Source: CAVQCT01 sp964520865 (GTDB lineage: Bacteria > Zixibacteria > MSB-5A5 > GN15 > FEB-12). From it: 54,366 nucleotides of DNA. The position numbers and the translations under genes were made by a program. The notes beneath the pieces are model-generated. The model did not search any database and had not been told where the DNA came from. It worked only from the letters and a program-made list of their open reading frames with translations. This document shows, piece by piece, positions 1 to 8,110 of the stretch. Within the stretch, counting starts at the first letter, position 1, and every line of letters starts with the position of its first letter. The stretch lies in contig CAZFOY010000022.1 in NCBI GenBank assembly GCA_964520865.1, forward strand, positions 1-54,366, given 5' to 3'.

Positions 1-1
1 G

Positions 2-202
2 GAAGCTCAGAATCGCGATCCCGCCGACAACTACTTTTGGAGTCCGACAATAACCGCGACATATTTCCCGACCTACTACGGGCTGCTCCTGAAATCGAAC
101 GAACTTCCTGGCCGAATGGATACGGCGTATGTCGATGGTCAGGTGCCGGCAAAAGTGAGTCATATCGCGACTCAGAATATTGATCAGATACTTCATAAGT
201 AG
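2..202 (+). CDS. C-terminal fragment of unknown protein (5' cut by window edge)
   Basis: An open frame runs from the first bases to a TAG at 200-202, giving the last 66 residues of a protein that begins outside the window. The tail is polar and ends in IDQILHK. I recognise no motif and assign no function. That it is real coding sequence is supported by the intrinsic terminator 24 bases after the stop and by the absence of any better frame here. Confidence 0.6.
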   Translation, partial: EAQNRDPADNYFWSPTITATYFPTYYGLLLKSNELPGRMDTAYVDGQVPAKVSHIATQNIDQILHK

Positions 203-225
203 CCATTCGACGAAAGCTGCCAAAC

Positions 226-260
226 GGCCGGATCGACCAGTGCGATCCGGCCTTTTATTA
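226..260 (+). terminator. Rho-independent terminator of the first gene
   Basis: A perfect 10-bp stem (GGCCGGATCG at 226-235 pairing with CGATCCGGCC at 243-252) with a 7-base loop is followed directly by TTTTATTA. It lies 24 bases after the stop of the partial gene and separates it from the efflux operon. Confidence 0.9.
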
Positions 261-338
261 TCCCCGACTACCTTTCCATTTTGATCGGCGAAATGTAACT
301 GGTTGTGGGGAAATTGCTTAATCGTCGATTTGTGGGGG

Positions 339-366
339 TTGAACCCTGACGCTCGCGCCCTATTAA
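339..366 (+). promoter_or_regulatory. Candidate sigma70-type promoter of the tetR-adaptor-RND operon
   Basis: TTGAAC (339-344), a 16-base spacer and TATTAA (361-366) give four of six matches in each box. Transcription would start near 373, upstream of the inverted repeat at 407-435. Read by eye only; the boxes are imperfect. Confidence 0.35.
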
Positions 367-406
367 TGGTGGCCGAGAGTTCTAAACTAATCCAGGAAAA
401 TCCGGC

Positions 407-435
407 TTTCGACCGAACTACCAATATGGTCGAAA
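407..435. promoter_or_regulatory. Candidate TetR operator (inverted repeat)
   Basis: TTTCGACC (407-414) and GGTCGAAA (428-435) form a perfect 8-bp inverted repeat. The half-site centres are 21 bases apart, two helical turns, as expected for a dimeric repressor. It sits 12 bases before the TetR start codon and downstream of the candidate promoter, a classic autorepression position. Binding by the adjacent TetR protein is inferred. Confidence 0.55.
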
Positions 436-447
436 TGTATAATCGCC

Positions 448-1089
448 ATGGCTCAAGAAACCTCCGGAGCAGTTTGCACGCAAAACCTGATCCTCAGTGC
501 CGCCGAGCGCCTCTTTACGAGATTCGGTTTTGCCAAAGTCACGATGGAAGAAATAGCCGGTGAAGCGGGGCTGAAGAAACCATCCCTGTATTACTACTAT
601 GCCACGAAAGAAGATCTTTTCAGGGCGGTGGTTGAGAAGAAACGCTCGGAGTTTAGAGATCGAGCCGCGGACGTTCTTCAAACCAGCGAGACTGCAGCTA
701 CGCGGCTAAAGCAGTACGTGCTCATACGGTTCGAGTACTTCAGGAATCTTCAGGAACTCAACATCCTCGACTTCAAACATGCTACTCACAATGCACCTGC
801 TTTGGTGGAGATGTTCCGTCGGCATGCCGCCGAGGAACTGAAATGGATCTCCGGACTTCTTTCAGCGGGCAACGAGCATGATGAGTTCCAGGTGGAGTCG
901 CCCGAAGAAGTGGCGGAGATGTTTCAGCATGTTCTCCGGGGTCTTCGGTTGCGCATTATCCGCCACTCGGAGAGCCTCCGACCCACGGCCACGGCATTCG
1001 CTCAGCTTCAAAACGAGATGAAGCTGTTCACGCAGATCTTTTTGTCCGGTATCGGCAAACGTAACTGCTCCGAAGAGAAAGAGAAATAA
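448..1089 (+). CDS. TetR/AcrR family transcriptional regulator
   Basis: A 213-residue DNA-binding repressor of usual TetR length. The N-terminal helix-turn-helix (about residues 12-58) shows the family pattern AAERLFTRFGFAKVTMEEIA, then GLKKPSLYYYYATKEDLF; the C-terminal part is a variable helical ligand-binding domain. It is the first gene of a same-strand run with an HlyD-type adaptor (35-base gap) and an RND pump, so it probably represses its own efflux operon until an inducer binds; this is an inference from order. No clear Shine-Dalgarno precedes the ATG, but the protein starts just before the conserved helices, so this start fits. The ligand cannot be guessed. Confidence 0.93.
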   Translation: MAQETSGAVCTQNLILSAAERLFTRFGFAKVTMEEIAGEAGLKKPSLYYYYATKEDLFRAVVEKKRSEFRDRAADVLQTSETAATRLKQYVLIRFEYFRNLQELNILDFKHATHNAPALVEMFRRHAAEELKWISGLLSAGNEHDEFQVESPEEVAEMFQHVLRGLRLRIIRHSESLRPTATAFAQLQNEMKLFTQIFLSGIGKRNCSEEKEK

Positions 1090-1124
1090 TGCGAAATCAT
1101 GAAGTCTGACTCTGGTAACATGCC

Positions 1125-2174
1125 ATGAAGACACAAACGAAGATATCGATGCTGCTTTTCGTTCTGGTGCTGTTTGGGGCCGTAGCTCTTCGCATTTCGA
1201 CCCGCGAAACCCAGACGAATACGCGGCGTCAGCCCAGGGCTCTGGTCAAGGTCGATTTCCCGAAGCGTGAGACAATCACGCAAAGCCTCTCGTTAACCGG
1301 CAACATCATCGCTATTAAACAGGCACAGGTATTTGCCCGGGTGTATGGCAATCTTGAAAGTGTCAATGTGAACGCCGGGGATGTCGTCCGTGCCAACCAG
1401 ATTCTCGCTCGTATCGACACGACCGAACTTGCCCAGCAGTATCGTCAGGCCGAGGCTACATATCAAAACAGCCGGGCCGTATTCGACCGGGCCAAGCCGC
1501 TTCAGGATCAAGACTTGATTTCCAAGCAGGACCTCGACAATGCCGAGACGGCGATGGAAGTGGCCAAAGAGAATGTCGAAACGGCGAGGACCCGCCTGCA
1601 ATACGCGGAGATCACGGCACCGTTTTCCGGATTCATCACCCGGCGATTCCTCGATCCCGGTAACCTGGTGAGTTCGACCAACGCGACCCTGTTCAATTTG
1701 ATGGATCTCGATACGGTCAAAGTGATAGTGAATATTCTTGAAAAAGATGTTCCTTCGGTCAAAGTCGGGATGCAGGCTGTCGTAACTGCAGACGCTATAC
1801 CGGGGCGCAAGTTTATCGGGCCGATCGCCCGAATGAGTCAGGCAATTGATCTGGCGACCCGAACGATGCCGATAGAGATCGATATCGCCAATAAGGACCA
1901 CGCCCTGAAACCGGGGATGTTTGCAGATGTATCGATCATCATCAACCGACAGGGGGATGCCCTGACCGTGCCTACCGACGCTGTGCTCAAAGATACCGAA
2001 GGATACTATGTTTTGTCGGCCGCCAACGGCATCGCGCATCGAGTGGCGGTCACTCTCGGTACCGAGCAGGAGTCCAGGACTGAAATACTGTCCGGCCTTG
2101 GAGAGGCTGACAGCGTCATTACAACCGGGCAACAATTCGCACGCGATGGAGGCGCGATAACCATCCTGCCGTGA
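1125..2174 (+). CDS. RND efflux periplasmic adaptor (membrane fusion protein, HlyD/AcrA family)
   Basis: 349 residues. A hydrophobic N-terminal segment (about residues 8-25) has no lipobox and may act as a membrane anchor or uncleaved signal. It is followed by a beta-barrel/lipoyl half (VFARVYGNLESVNVNAGDVV), an alpha-helical hairpin (about 100-160), the second lipoyl half (ITAPFSGFITRRFLDPGNLV) and a C-terminal beta domain. This is the standard order for adaptors that bridge an inner-membrane pump to an outer-membrane channel. The gene is 13 bases from the RND gene and they surely work together. No TolC-like outer-membrane factor is encoded nearby, so one must be supplied from elsewhere. Confidence 0.93.
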   Translation: MKTQTKISMLLFVLVLFGAVALRISTRETQTNTRRQPRALVKVDFPKRETITQSLSLTGNIIAIKQAQVFARVYGNLESVNVNAGDVVRANQILARIDTTELAQQYRQAEATYQNSRAVFDRAKPLQDQDLISKQDLDNAETAMEVAKENVETARTRLQYAEITAPFSGFITRRFLDPGNLVSSTNATLFNLMDLDTVKVIVNILEKDVPSVKVGMQAVVTADAIPGRKFIGPIARMSQAIDLATRTMPIEIDIANKDHALKPGMFADVSIIINRQGDALTVPTDAVLKDTEGYYVLSAANGIAHRVAVTLGTEQESRTEILSGLGEADSVITTGQQFARDGGAITILP

Positions 2175-2187
2175 GCAAACAACAACT

Positions 2188-5100
2188 ATGTGGCTGACCC
2201 GACTTGCTCTTCGCTACCCGATTTCCACTTTCCTGATCGCCGTCACGATTCTCGTTCTCGGCCTTGTCTCTTTCTTCCAGCTTCCGGTTGACCTTCTGCC
2301 GGATATCACCGTACCGGTGGTCAGCACAATAACGTTCTATACCGGGGCAAGCCCGCTCGATATGGAGCAGGCGGTGACGGTGTTCATCGAGAGGGCGGTA
2401 AGTTCGGTCAACGACGTTGACTATGTCGAATCGACAACGCGAGAGGGGATCTCACAGGTACGAATCAATTTCAACTGGAATGCGAATCTCGATGTCGGGC
2501 TGGTCGACGTCGTCCAGCGGGTCAATCGAATTCTGAATCAGCTCCCCACCGGCGTCTCGCAACCGGTGGTCCTTCGATTCGACATCACCAATCTGCCGGT
2601 CTGCAACATTTCGATATCAAGCGATATGGATGAACGAGAGCTTTATGACCTTGCGGCGAATACGATCGAACCGCAGATCGAGCATCTTCCCGGTGTAGCC
2701 TCGGCTTCGGTCTCCGGCGGGCGTATTCGGGAGATTCACGTCACCCTCGATCGAAACCGAATTCAGGCGCTGCAGCTCCCGATCCAGTCGGTTCTGACGG
2801 CGGTCGCCAACTCGAATCTGGTTATACCTTCGGGGGATATTAAGACGGGACCGTTCGACTATTCACTCAAGACGGAAAGTCAGTTCAATGTCGTCAAACC
2901 GCTCGAGGACGTCATCGTCAAGAACGTGAACAACGTCCCGATTCGGATCCACGACATAGGAACGGTGGAGGACAGCTATCAGGAGCAGTCCGAGATCGTC
3001 CGCATCAACGGCAAGCCTGGAGTCAATCTCAGCGTGCAGAAGCTGGCTAACGCCAACACTATCGATGTCGTCAACAACGTCGTACACGCCTTGCCCAAAC
3101 TGGTCGGTGTGCCGGGAGGTGTGAAGATGTCGCTTTCGTTCGACCAATCGATGTATATCAAGCAAACGATCTCCGGTCTTCAGCATGAAGCGCTGATCGG
3201 GGCATTGCTGGCAATGCTGATCATCATGGCTTTCTTGAGAAACTTGCGCGGGACGCTGATCATCATTGTCGCGATACCGCTTTCGATTCTTATCGCTTTC
3301 ATCTGGTTCAGATTCGGCAATTCCACTCTCAATATTATGACATTCGGCGGCCTGGCGTTGGCCGTAGGAAGGTTGGTGGACGACTCGATCGTCGAGCTTG
3401 AAGCGATCTCCCGGCATTACGGCGAACGCAAAACGGGTGTCAGTAAATTGCAGGCTACGCTCGACGCTGCGCGCGAAGTTGCCTCACCGATTTTCGTCTC
3501 AACGCTGAGCACGGTTATCGTCTTTCTGCCCATCGTATTCGTCAGCGGCATCGCCAAGCTTCTTTTCGTCCCGCTTGCCGTGACTATCAGTGTGGCACTG
3601 TTCGGCTCTTTCTTCATTTCCCGTACGGTGACGCCGTTGATGTGCCTCCGGCTTCTCCCACCCGAGAAAGCACTTGAACGTGGGTCCCGGCGAATTGCCG
3701 ACCGAACACGTGTCTTGATGCACGACCTGATTGAGTCGATGGATAACTGGTATGCCGAAAGGGTGCGCTGGGCGCTCGGTCACCGGAAGTTGATTATTAT
3801 CGGCGTCGTGGCTGTCAGTCTGGCATCGCTCACGCTCTTCAAGTTCATCGGAACGGAGTTCTTCCCGGATCAGGACGAAAGCCAGCTGTCTATCTCGGTC
3901 AAGCTTCCGGTCGGGACCAGAGTAGAGAAGACCGAAGTGTTTGTGACGCACGTTGAGCAGGTGCTCAAGGAGAATATTCCCGAGATGAATACGATGATCA
4001 GCGATATCGGTGTACCGTCTTCGAGAAGCGGCCGGCTCTTCAGTCGGAACTCCGGATCGCACGCCGCCAACATCAGGGTGTCTTTGACGCCGGCAGATCA
4101 GCGAAAGCGATCCGTCTTCCAGATAGTGAATGATATCCGTCCCAAACTGATGGCCATACCGGGGGCGAAAATATTCATTTCGTCGGGCGGATTCCTGAGG
4201 TTCCTGCTGAATTTCGGATCGGCTGCGCCGGTCGACGTCGAGATTCGTGGATTTGACCTCGATACAGGATCGGCTCTCGCAAAGAAAGTTGCCGGCATCG
4301 TCCGATCCGTGCCGGGAGCAACCGATATTCAGGTCAGTCGCGAAGACAACCTGCCGGAGCTTCGCGTTCAAATCGATCGTGAACGCGCCGGGGTCCTCGG
4401 CGTAAGTGTAGCGGAGATTGCAAATACGATAAACACGATGATCGATGGCACGGTGGCGTCTCTGTATACCGATCCGGTCAACGGTAATCAATATAATATT
4501 CTGGTCAGGCTGAGCGAAAACTATCGATCACATATCGAAGATCTCGATAATATCGTGTTGACTACATCGGGCGGGCAACAGGTGCTGTTAGGAAGCGTGG
4601 CGAAGATTACGAAAACAGCTTCGCCGGTGGAAATAACCCGGAAATATCAACAGCGGCTCGTGGAAGTTACGGGAAACGTCAGTGGACGCGATCTGGGCAG
4701 CGTATCCGACGATATCCAGGCACAGCTCGACACCGTCACCGTTCCGCCGGGATTTGAGATCAAGCAGACCGGGAATATCGAACAGCAGAAGCAGACGTTT
4801 AAGGTTCTTTTATTGGCGCTCTTGTTGGCTATTCTTCTGGTCTACGTCGTGATGGCCTCGCAATTCCAGTCGTTGATAGATCCATTCATCATCATGTTCA
4901 CCGTTCCGCTGGGATTGGTGGGTGTCTTGTGGATCCTGTTCCTGACCGGGACCACACTTTCGGTTACTTCATTTCAGGGAATAATTATCATGATCGGTAT
5001 CGTCGTGTCCAACGGCGTGCTTCTGGTAGACTACACCAATCGCTTGCGGCTTCAGGGACTTGGCCTGACCGAAGCAGTCGTCCAGGGAGGAAAGACGAGG

Positions 5101-5322
5101 CTGAAGCCTATCGTGATGACGACACTGGCGACAGTGCTTGGTTTGATCCCAATGGCGCTCGGGCTTGGCGGTGAGTCTACTCAGGCTCCGCTGGCCATCG
5201 CTGTCATCGGAGGACTCTCCGTGTCGACCCTGCTCACGCTTTTCTTCGTGCCGGTCCTTTATACGATTTTCGAGGAGAAGTTTCGTCGGGAGTTGAAGAT
5301 TCCTGATGAGTTTACGCAGTGA
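2188..5322 (+). CDS. RND multidrug efflux permease (AcrB/HAE1-like)
   Basis: 1044 residues, the usual size of a proton-driven RND pump: one N-terminal membrane helix, a large periplasmic loop, helices 2-6, a second loop and helices 8-12. The start motif PISTFLIAVTILVLGLVSFFQLPVDLLPDI is in family style. The paired acidic residues of the proton relay are visible as D398-D399 (RLVDDSIVELE). The conserved lysine normally found in helix 10 (as in the second RND protein of this window, TKNGIL) is replaced by serine at position 941 (VVSNGVLLVDYTNRL), so the relay may be wired differently. Third gene of the TetR operon; substrate unknown. Confidence 0.95.
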   Translation: MWLTRLALRYPISTFLIAVTILVLGLVSFFQLPVDLLPDITVPVVSTITFYTGASPLDMEQAVTVFIERAVSSVNDVDYVESTTREGISQVRINFNWNANLDVGLVDVVQRVNRILNQLPTGVSQPVVLRFDITNLPVCNISISSDMDERELYDLAANTIEPQIEHLPGVASASVSGGRIREIHVTLDRNRIQALQLPIQSVLTAVANSNLVIPSGDIKTGPFDYSLKTESQFNVVKPLEDVIVKNVNNVPIRIHDIGTVEDSYQEQSEIVRINGKPGVNLSVQKLANANTIDVVNNVVHALPKLVGVPGGVKMSLSFDQSMYIKQTISGLQHEALIGALLAMLIIMAFLRNLRGTLIIIVAIPLSILIAFIWFRFGNSTLNIMTFGGLALAVGRLVDDSIVELEAISRHYGERKTGVSKLQATLDAAREVASPIFVSTLSTVIVFLPIVFVSGIAKLLFVPLAVTISVALFGSFFISRTVTPLMCLRLLPPEKALERGSRRIADRTRVLMHDLIESMDNWYAERVRWALGHRKLIIIGVVAVSLASLTLFKFIGTEFFPDQDESQLSISVKLPVGTRVEKTEVFVTHVEQVLKENIPEMNTMISDIGVPSSRSGRLFSRNSGSHAANIRVSLTPADQRKRSVFQIVNDIRPKLMAIPGAKIFISSGGFLRFLLNFGSAAPVDVEIRGFDLDTGSALAKKVAGIVRSVPGATDIQVSREDNLPELRVQIDRERAGVLGVSVAEIANTINTMIDGTVASLYTDPVNGNQYNILVRLSENYRSHIEDLDNIVLTTSGGQQVLLGSVAKITKTASPVEITRKYQQRLVEVTGNVSGRDLGSVSDDIQAQLDTVTVPPGFEIKQTGNIEQQKQTFKVLLLALLLAILLVYVVMASQFQSLIDPFIIMFTVPLGLVGVLWILFLTGTTLSVTSFQGIIIMIGIVVSNGVLLVDYTNRLRLQGLGLTEAVVQGGKTRLKPIVMTTLATVLGLIPMALGLGGESTQAPLAIAVIGGLSVSTLLTLFFVPVLYTIFEEKFRRELKIPDEFTQ

Positions 5323-5446
5323 CGCGGACTTATCCCGTAATCCGGTTCATTGAACAAATCCAGATGACGTGATCATCCGATACGCCGGCGCTACTGATCT
5401 GATTTCCCCTTAGTGCGGGAGACCGACATTCACAGTCCAGCCCTTC

Positions 5447-5481
5447 AAAAGAAAACCCGCCGCCTTGAAAAAGACGACGGG
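5447..5481 (-). terminator. Rho-independent terminator of the T9SS cargo gene
   Basis: Read on the minus strand, CCCGTCGTC (5481-5473) pairs with GGCGGCGGG (5464-5456) through nine pairs including two G-U wobbles, followed by TTTTCTTTT (5455-5447). It lies about 70 bases after the stop of the minus-strand gene at 5552. Confidence 0.75.
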
Positions 5482-5551
5482 CAACTTCATTTGCCTTCAG
5501 TGCGGACCGCCGATCAATTGCTTTGATGGCGATGTCCGGCTGTATCTCGGG

Positions 5552-6646
5552 CTATTTCAGCAGGACCATCTTTTTAGCCGAGCTGTAATCCCCGGCGGTC
5601 AGCTTGTAGAGGTAAACTCCCGATGCCACCGACTGGCCGGACTGGTCTTTTCCATCCCAGCTGACCGCGTAAGATCCTGCGGCAAGCGATTTGTCGATCA
5701 ACACATCGACCTGTCTTCCCAGAATGTCATAGATAGTCAGGTTCACGTGAGATCTTGAAGGCAGGCTGAGATTGATCTCGGTGGTCGGATTGAACGGATT
5801 CGGATAGTTCTGTGACAGATTGAACGTGGTCGGAAGGTTGCCGTTATTTATCTGCTGAACGTCGGTCGGCGAATTCAGAAATTCAGTAGTAGCGTAGCTG
5901 AAAAAGCCGTCGAAGCTGTCGGACAGCGAATGAGTCCCTGAAACGAGAGCCTGATTGCCTGCCCCGATAAGACTCACCTGATCTATCGTCTGGAGAGCAG
6001 TATCCAGCAAGTTGTTCAAGTTGTCGTATGACTTCAGAAGGATTCGCTCGTGGCTTGTCACCCTCAGACAGGGGACCGAGTTCGTCCCATAGGTAGCCGT
6101 ACCCCAGGCATCAACCGTGTAATGCGTCGTATCATAGGTGTAAGAATAGGTGTAACCGGTGTTTTGATATATCAGGCGATGCGAGGTCCACGAACTGTTG
6201 TACGTGATCGGAAAAACATATTCCGGAGTGACGTCCTGAAATACCTGGACGTAGCCCAGGGTACTATAGTGGGAGACACTTCCCAGAGTCGAAAAAGAAG
6301 TCGGCAGAGAACTGTATAGTTCCCAAATGCTGTCCCCGGTATTCACCGTAAACAGCGCCATATTGGCGGTTGGGAAACTGTCAATCGAGGGCACATCAGC
6401 AGGGGCGACAGAAAGCCAACTCTGAGCCAGGCCATAAGTTCTCGCGGAGAAGTTCCATGTCATAGGTCCTCCCGAGCCGGCCATAAGCGAACTTATGTAC
6501 ATAGAGTCGGCACCCGCGTCAACGTGGTCGTCAACGGTTGTACCCGGTGCGGGTAAACGGTTGTTTGTCGAAATGGTGATCTGTCCGAACACGGACAAAC
6601 ACATTACCAGTAGTGCAACCAGCACTAACGTGAACAGTTTGTACAC
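5552..6646 (-). CDS. Secreted protein with T9SS type A C-terminal sorting domain
   Basis: 364 residues. An N-terminal signal peptide (KLFTLVLVALLVMCLSVFGQ) directs Sec export. The middle (about 25-275) is a beta-rich Tyr/Thr/Ser-rich region I cannot assign. The last 85 or so residues are a type A sorting domain: QNYPNPFNPTTEI, a YDILGR turn, SGVYLYKL and the terminal KKMVLLK, as used for export through the type IX system and attachment to the cell surface. The GTG start at 6646 is chosen because AAGGAGGT lies just upstream on the minus strand. A terminator follows at 5447-5481. No T9SS machinery gene lies in the window. Confidence 0.9.
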   Translation of the reverse strand: MYKLFTLVLVALLVMCLSVFGQITISTNNRLPAPGTTVDDHVDAGADSMYISSLMAGSGGPMTWNFSARTYGLAQSWLSVAPADVPSIDSFPTANMALFTVNTGDSIWELYSSLPTSFSTLGSVSHYSTLGYVQVFQDVTPEYVFPITYNSSWTSHRLIYQNTGYTYSYTYDTTHYTVDAWGTATYGTNSVPCLRVTSHERILLKSYDNLNNLLDTALQTIDQVSLIGAGNQALVSGTHSLSDSFDGFFSYATTEFLNSPTDVQQINNGNLPTTFNLSQNYPNPFNPTTEINLSLPSRSHVNLTIYDILGRQVDVLIDKSLAAGSYAVSWDGKDQSGQSVASGVYLYKLTAGDYSSAKKMVLLK

Positions 6647-7147
6647 CCGGACCTCCTTATTGAGATGAATCGGTTAGTTGGCCGCCGCCAAATCTATCGA
6701 CCGCGGCCAGGTTCATTGTTGTCAGGCGGGATGTCGGAGAGCTGTATGAGGTCCAAGCCGGTCAAACCCGGGAAAGCGCCTTTCGAGCCTTTCGACATTT
6801 CACTTTCTCTATACGAGGTCGAAGCCCGGAAACGCAGTGAAAATGCTATTAATCAGGCATCGCTGCGAGGCGCGCTTGGCCGCCGGTTGAGTAGAGATAT
6901 TTGCTCTGGCCTTGACCCTGTCGGTTCTATCCGGGATCAGGCTTGTCCATCACCCTCCGGAGTCGTCGTACAAAAATGCCCGTCAATCGGTTATAGCCAG
7001 AACTTCAATGCCATGGGAAGACCCGGCCAATCGATCACGAGAGAGAACATATCCGGGGCAAAATTGTTCTCTGCTGATATAGACTGAATGATACGATGAC
7101 GTACGACCACTCCCACGACTGAGACAAGCGAGCTTATCGCGACCGAT
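6647..7147. other. 501-base intergenic region with an inverted repeat
   Basis: This lies between the divergent T9SS cargo gene and the aquaporin gene. A 140-codon open frame on the plus strand (6665-7087) has no recognisable motif or signal sequence and reads like random translation, so I do not call it. The only structured element seen is the perfect 8-bp inverted repeat AGAGAACA (7042-7049) / TGTTCTCT (7065-7072), 76 bases before the aquaporin start. It could be an operator or part of an RNA hairpin. No convincing promoter was found. Confidence 0.4.
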
Positions 7148-7960
7148 ATGGAACAGGAAACAGATACAGCGAAAAGAAGATCAAAAGGGGTACGCCGAGC
7201 ACTCCTGGCGGAGTTTATCGGTACCGCTCTGCTCGTCCTGATAGGACTCTCAATAGTCATCGCAGCTTTCGGGGTCGACGGGCCGGGAGTGTCGGTGTTG
7301 CCCGACCCGGGCGTGCGCCGGGCGATTACCGGATTCCTCTTCGGCACGACCGGCGCTTTGATCGCCGTCTCCTGGGTGGGAAAGGCGAGCGGTGCGCATA
7401 TCAACCCGGCGGTGACATTCGCTTTCTGGATTCTCAAGAAGATGAGCGGCCGACGAGCCCTGGCGTATATGGCCGCGCAGATAGCCGGAGCGATAGTGGG
7501 AGCGATTCCGCTGTTGCTGTGGGGAAGAATCGGTCGAAGTGTCGCTTTCGGCGCAACCGTGCCGGGTGCCGGATTCAGTTCCTGGACCGCATTAGCCGGG
7601 GAGATCGTGACCACTTTCGCTCTGGTACTGGGTCTGTTTCTGTTTATAGGTCACAAGCGTCTGTCCGCCTATACTCCGCTGCTATTTCCCTTTCTCTACG
7701 CCGTTATGGTTTTTCTCGAAGCACCGGTATCGGGTACAAGCACGAATCCGGCCCGAAGTATCGGACCATCGGTCGTCTCAGGGGTGTGGCACGGCTGGTG
7801 GATCTATCTCGTCGGACCGGCGGTCGGAGCCTGGCTGGGTACCCTGGCGCAGAAGGCCGGCCTGTTGAAGGAATTCGAGATTGAAGTCGCCAAGATCTAT
7901 CATTTCAGTCACGATCCCCACGGTATCTTCCGACCCTCAGAACAACAGGGAGCGGAATAA
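7148..7960 (+). CDS. MIP family channel (aquaporin-like)
   Basis: 270 residues with six hydrophobic spans and both pore signatures: GAHINPAVT with the first NPA at residues 86-88 and GTSTNPARSIGP with the second at 200-202. The arginine after the second NPA (R203), part of the selectivity filter, is present. The next residue is Ser rather than the Asp typical of glycerol facilitators, so water is more likely than glycerol as the main substrate, though that is inference. A basic N-terminal tail (about 18 residues) and a roughly 30-residue C-terminal tail flank the core. It acts in the inner membrane. The next gene, a glucoamylase-like enzyme, is on the same strand, but a functional link is not obvious. 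Confidence 0.93.
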   Translation: MEQETDTAKRRSKGVRRALLAEFIGTALLVLIGLSIVIAAFGVDGPGVSVLPDPGVRRAITGFLFGTTGALIAVSWVGKASGAHINPAVTFAFWILKKMSGRRALAYMAAQIAGAIVGAIPLLLWGRIGRSVAFGATVPGAGFSSWTALAGEIVTTFALVLGLFLFIGHKRLSAYTPLLFPFLYAVMVFLEAPVSGTSTNPARSIGPSVVSGVWHGWWIYLVGPAVGAWLGTLAQKAGLLKEFEIEVAKIYHFSHDPHGIFRPSEQQGAE

Positions 7961-8011
7961 GACGAGAGCAGGCTATCGAATGGTCAAATTTCAGTTTAGG
8001 GATATATAACA

Positions 8012-8110
8012 ATGAATGCAATATCGACCAAACCGGGAGATTGTGCCGCGGGTCTGGAACATCTTGTTCAGGATGACATCGAAGTAGCGTTGGAATGGGT
8101 GTCGAAATGA
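8012..8110 (+). CDS. Possible 32-residue leader ORF overlapping the glucoamylase start
   Basis: ATG at 8012 opens a 32-codon frame whose TGA (8108-8110) overlaps the in-frame glucoamylase ATG at 8107 as ATGA. A modest AGGGA precedes it by about nine bases. The peptide has a cluster of acidic and hydrophobic residues (LVQDDIEVALEWVSK). The overlap geometry is typical of translational coupling, but the peptide matches nothing I know and may be chance. Confidence 0.25.
   Translation: MNAISTKPGDCAAGLEHLVQDDIEVALEWVSK

Noticed and set aside
3499..4491. 330-codon minus-strand frame inside the first RND gene
   Set aside because: Lies opposite a well-supported RND gene; Arg/His-rich composition typical of antisense frames in this base composition.
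6665..7087. 140-codon plus-strand open frame before the aquaporin gene
   Set aside because: No signal, domain or ribosome site, Arg/Pro/Ser-rich translation, and it fills an intergenic gap; reads as chance.
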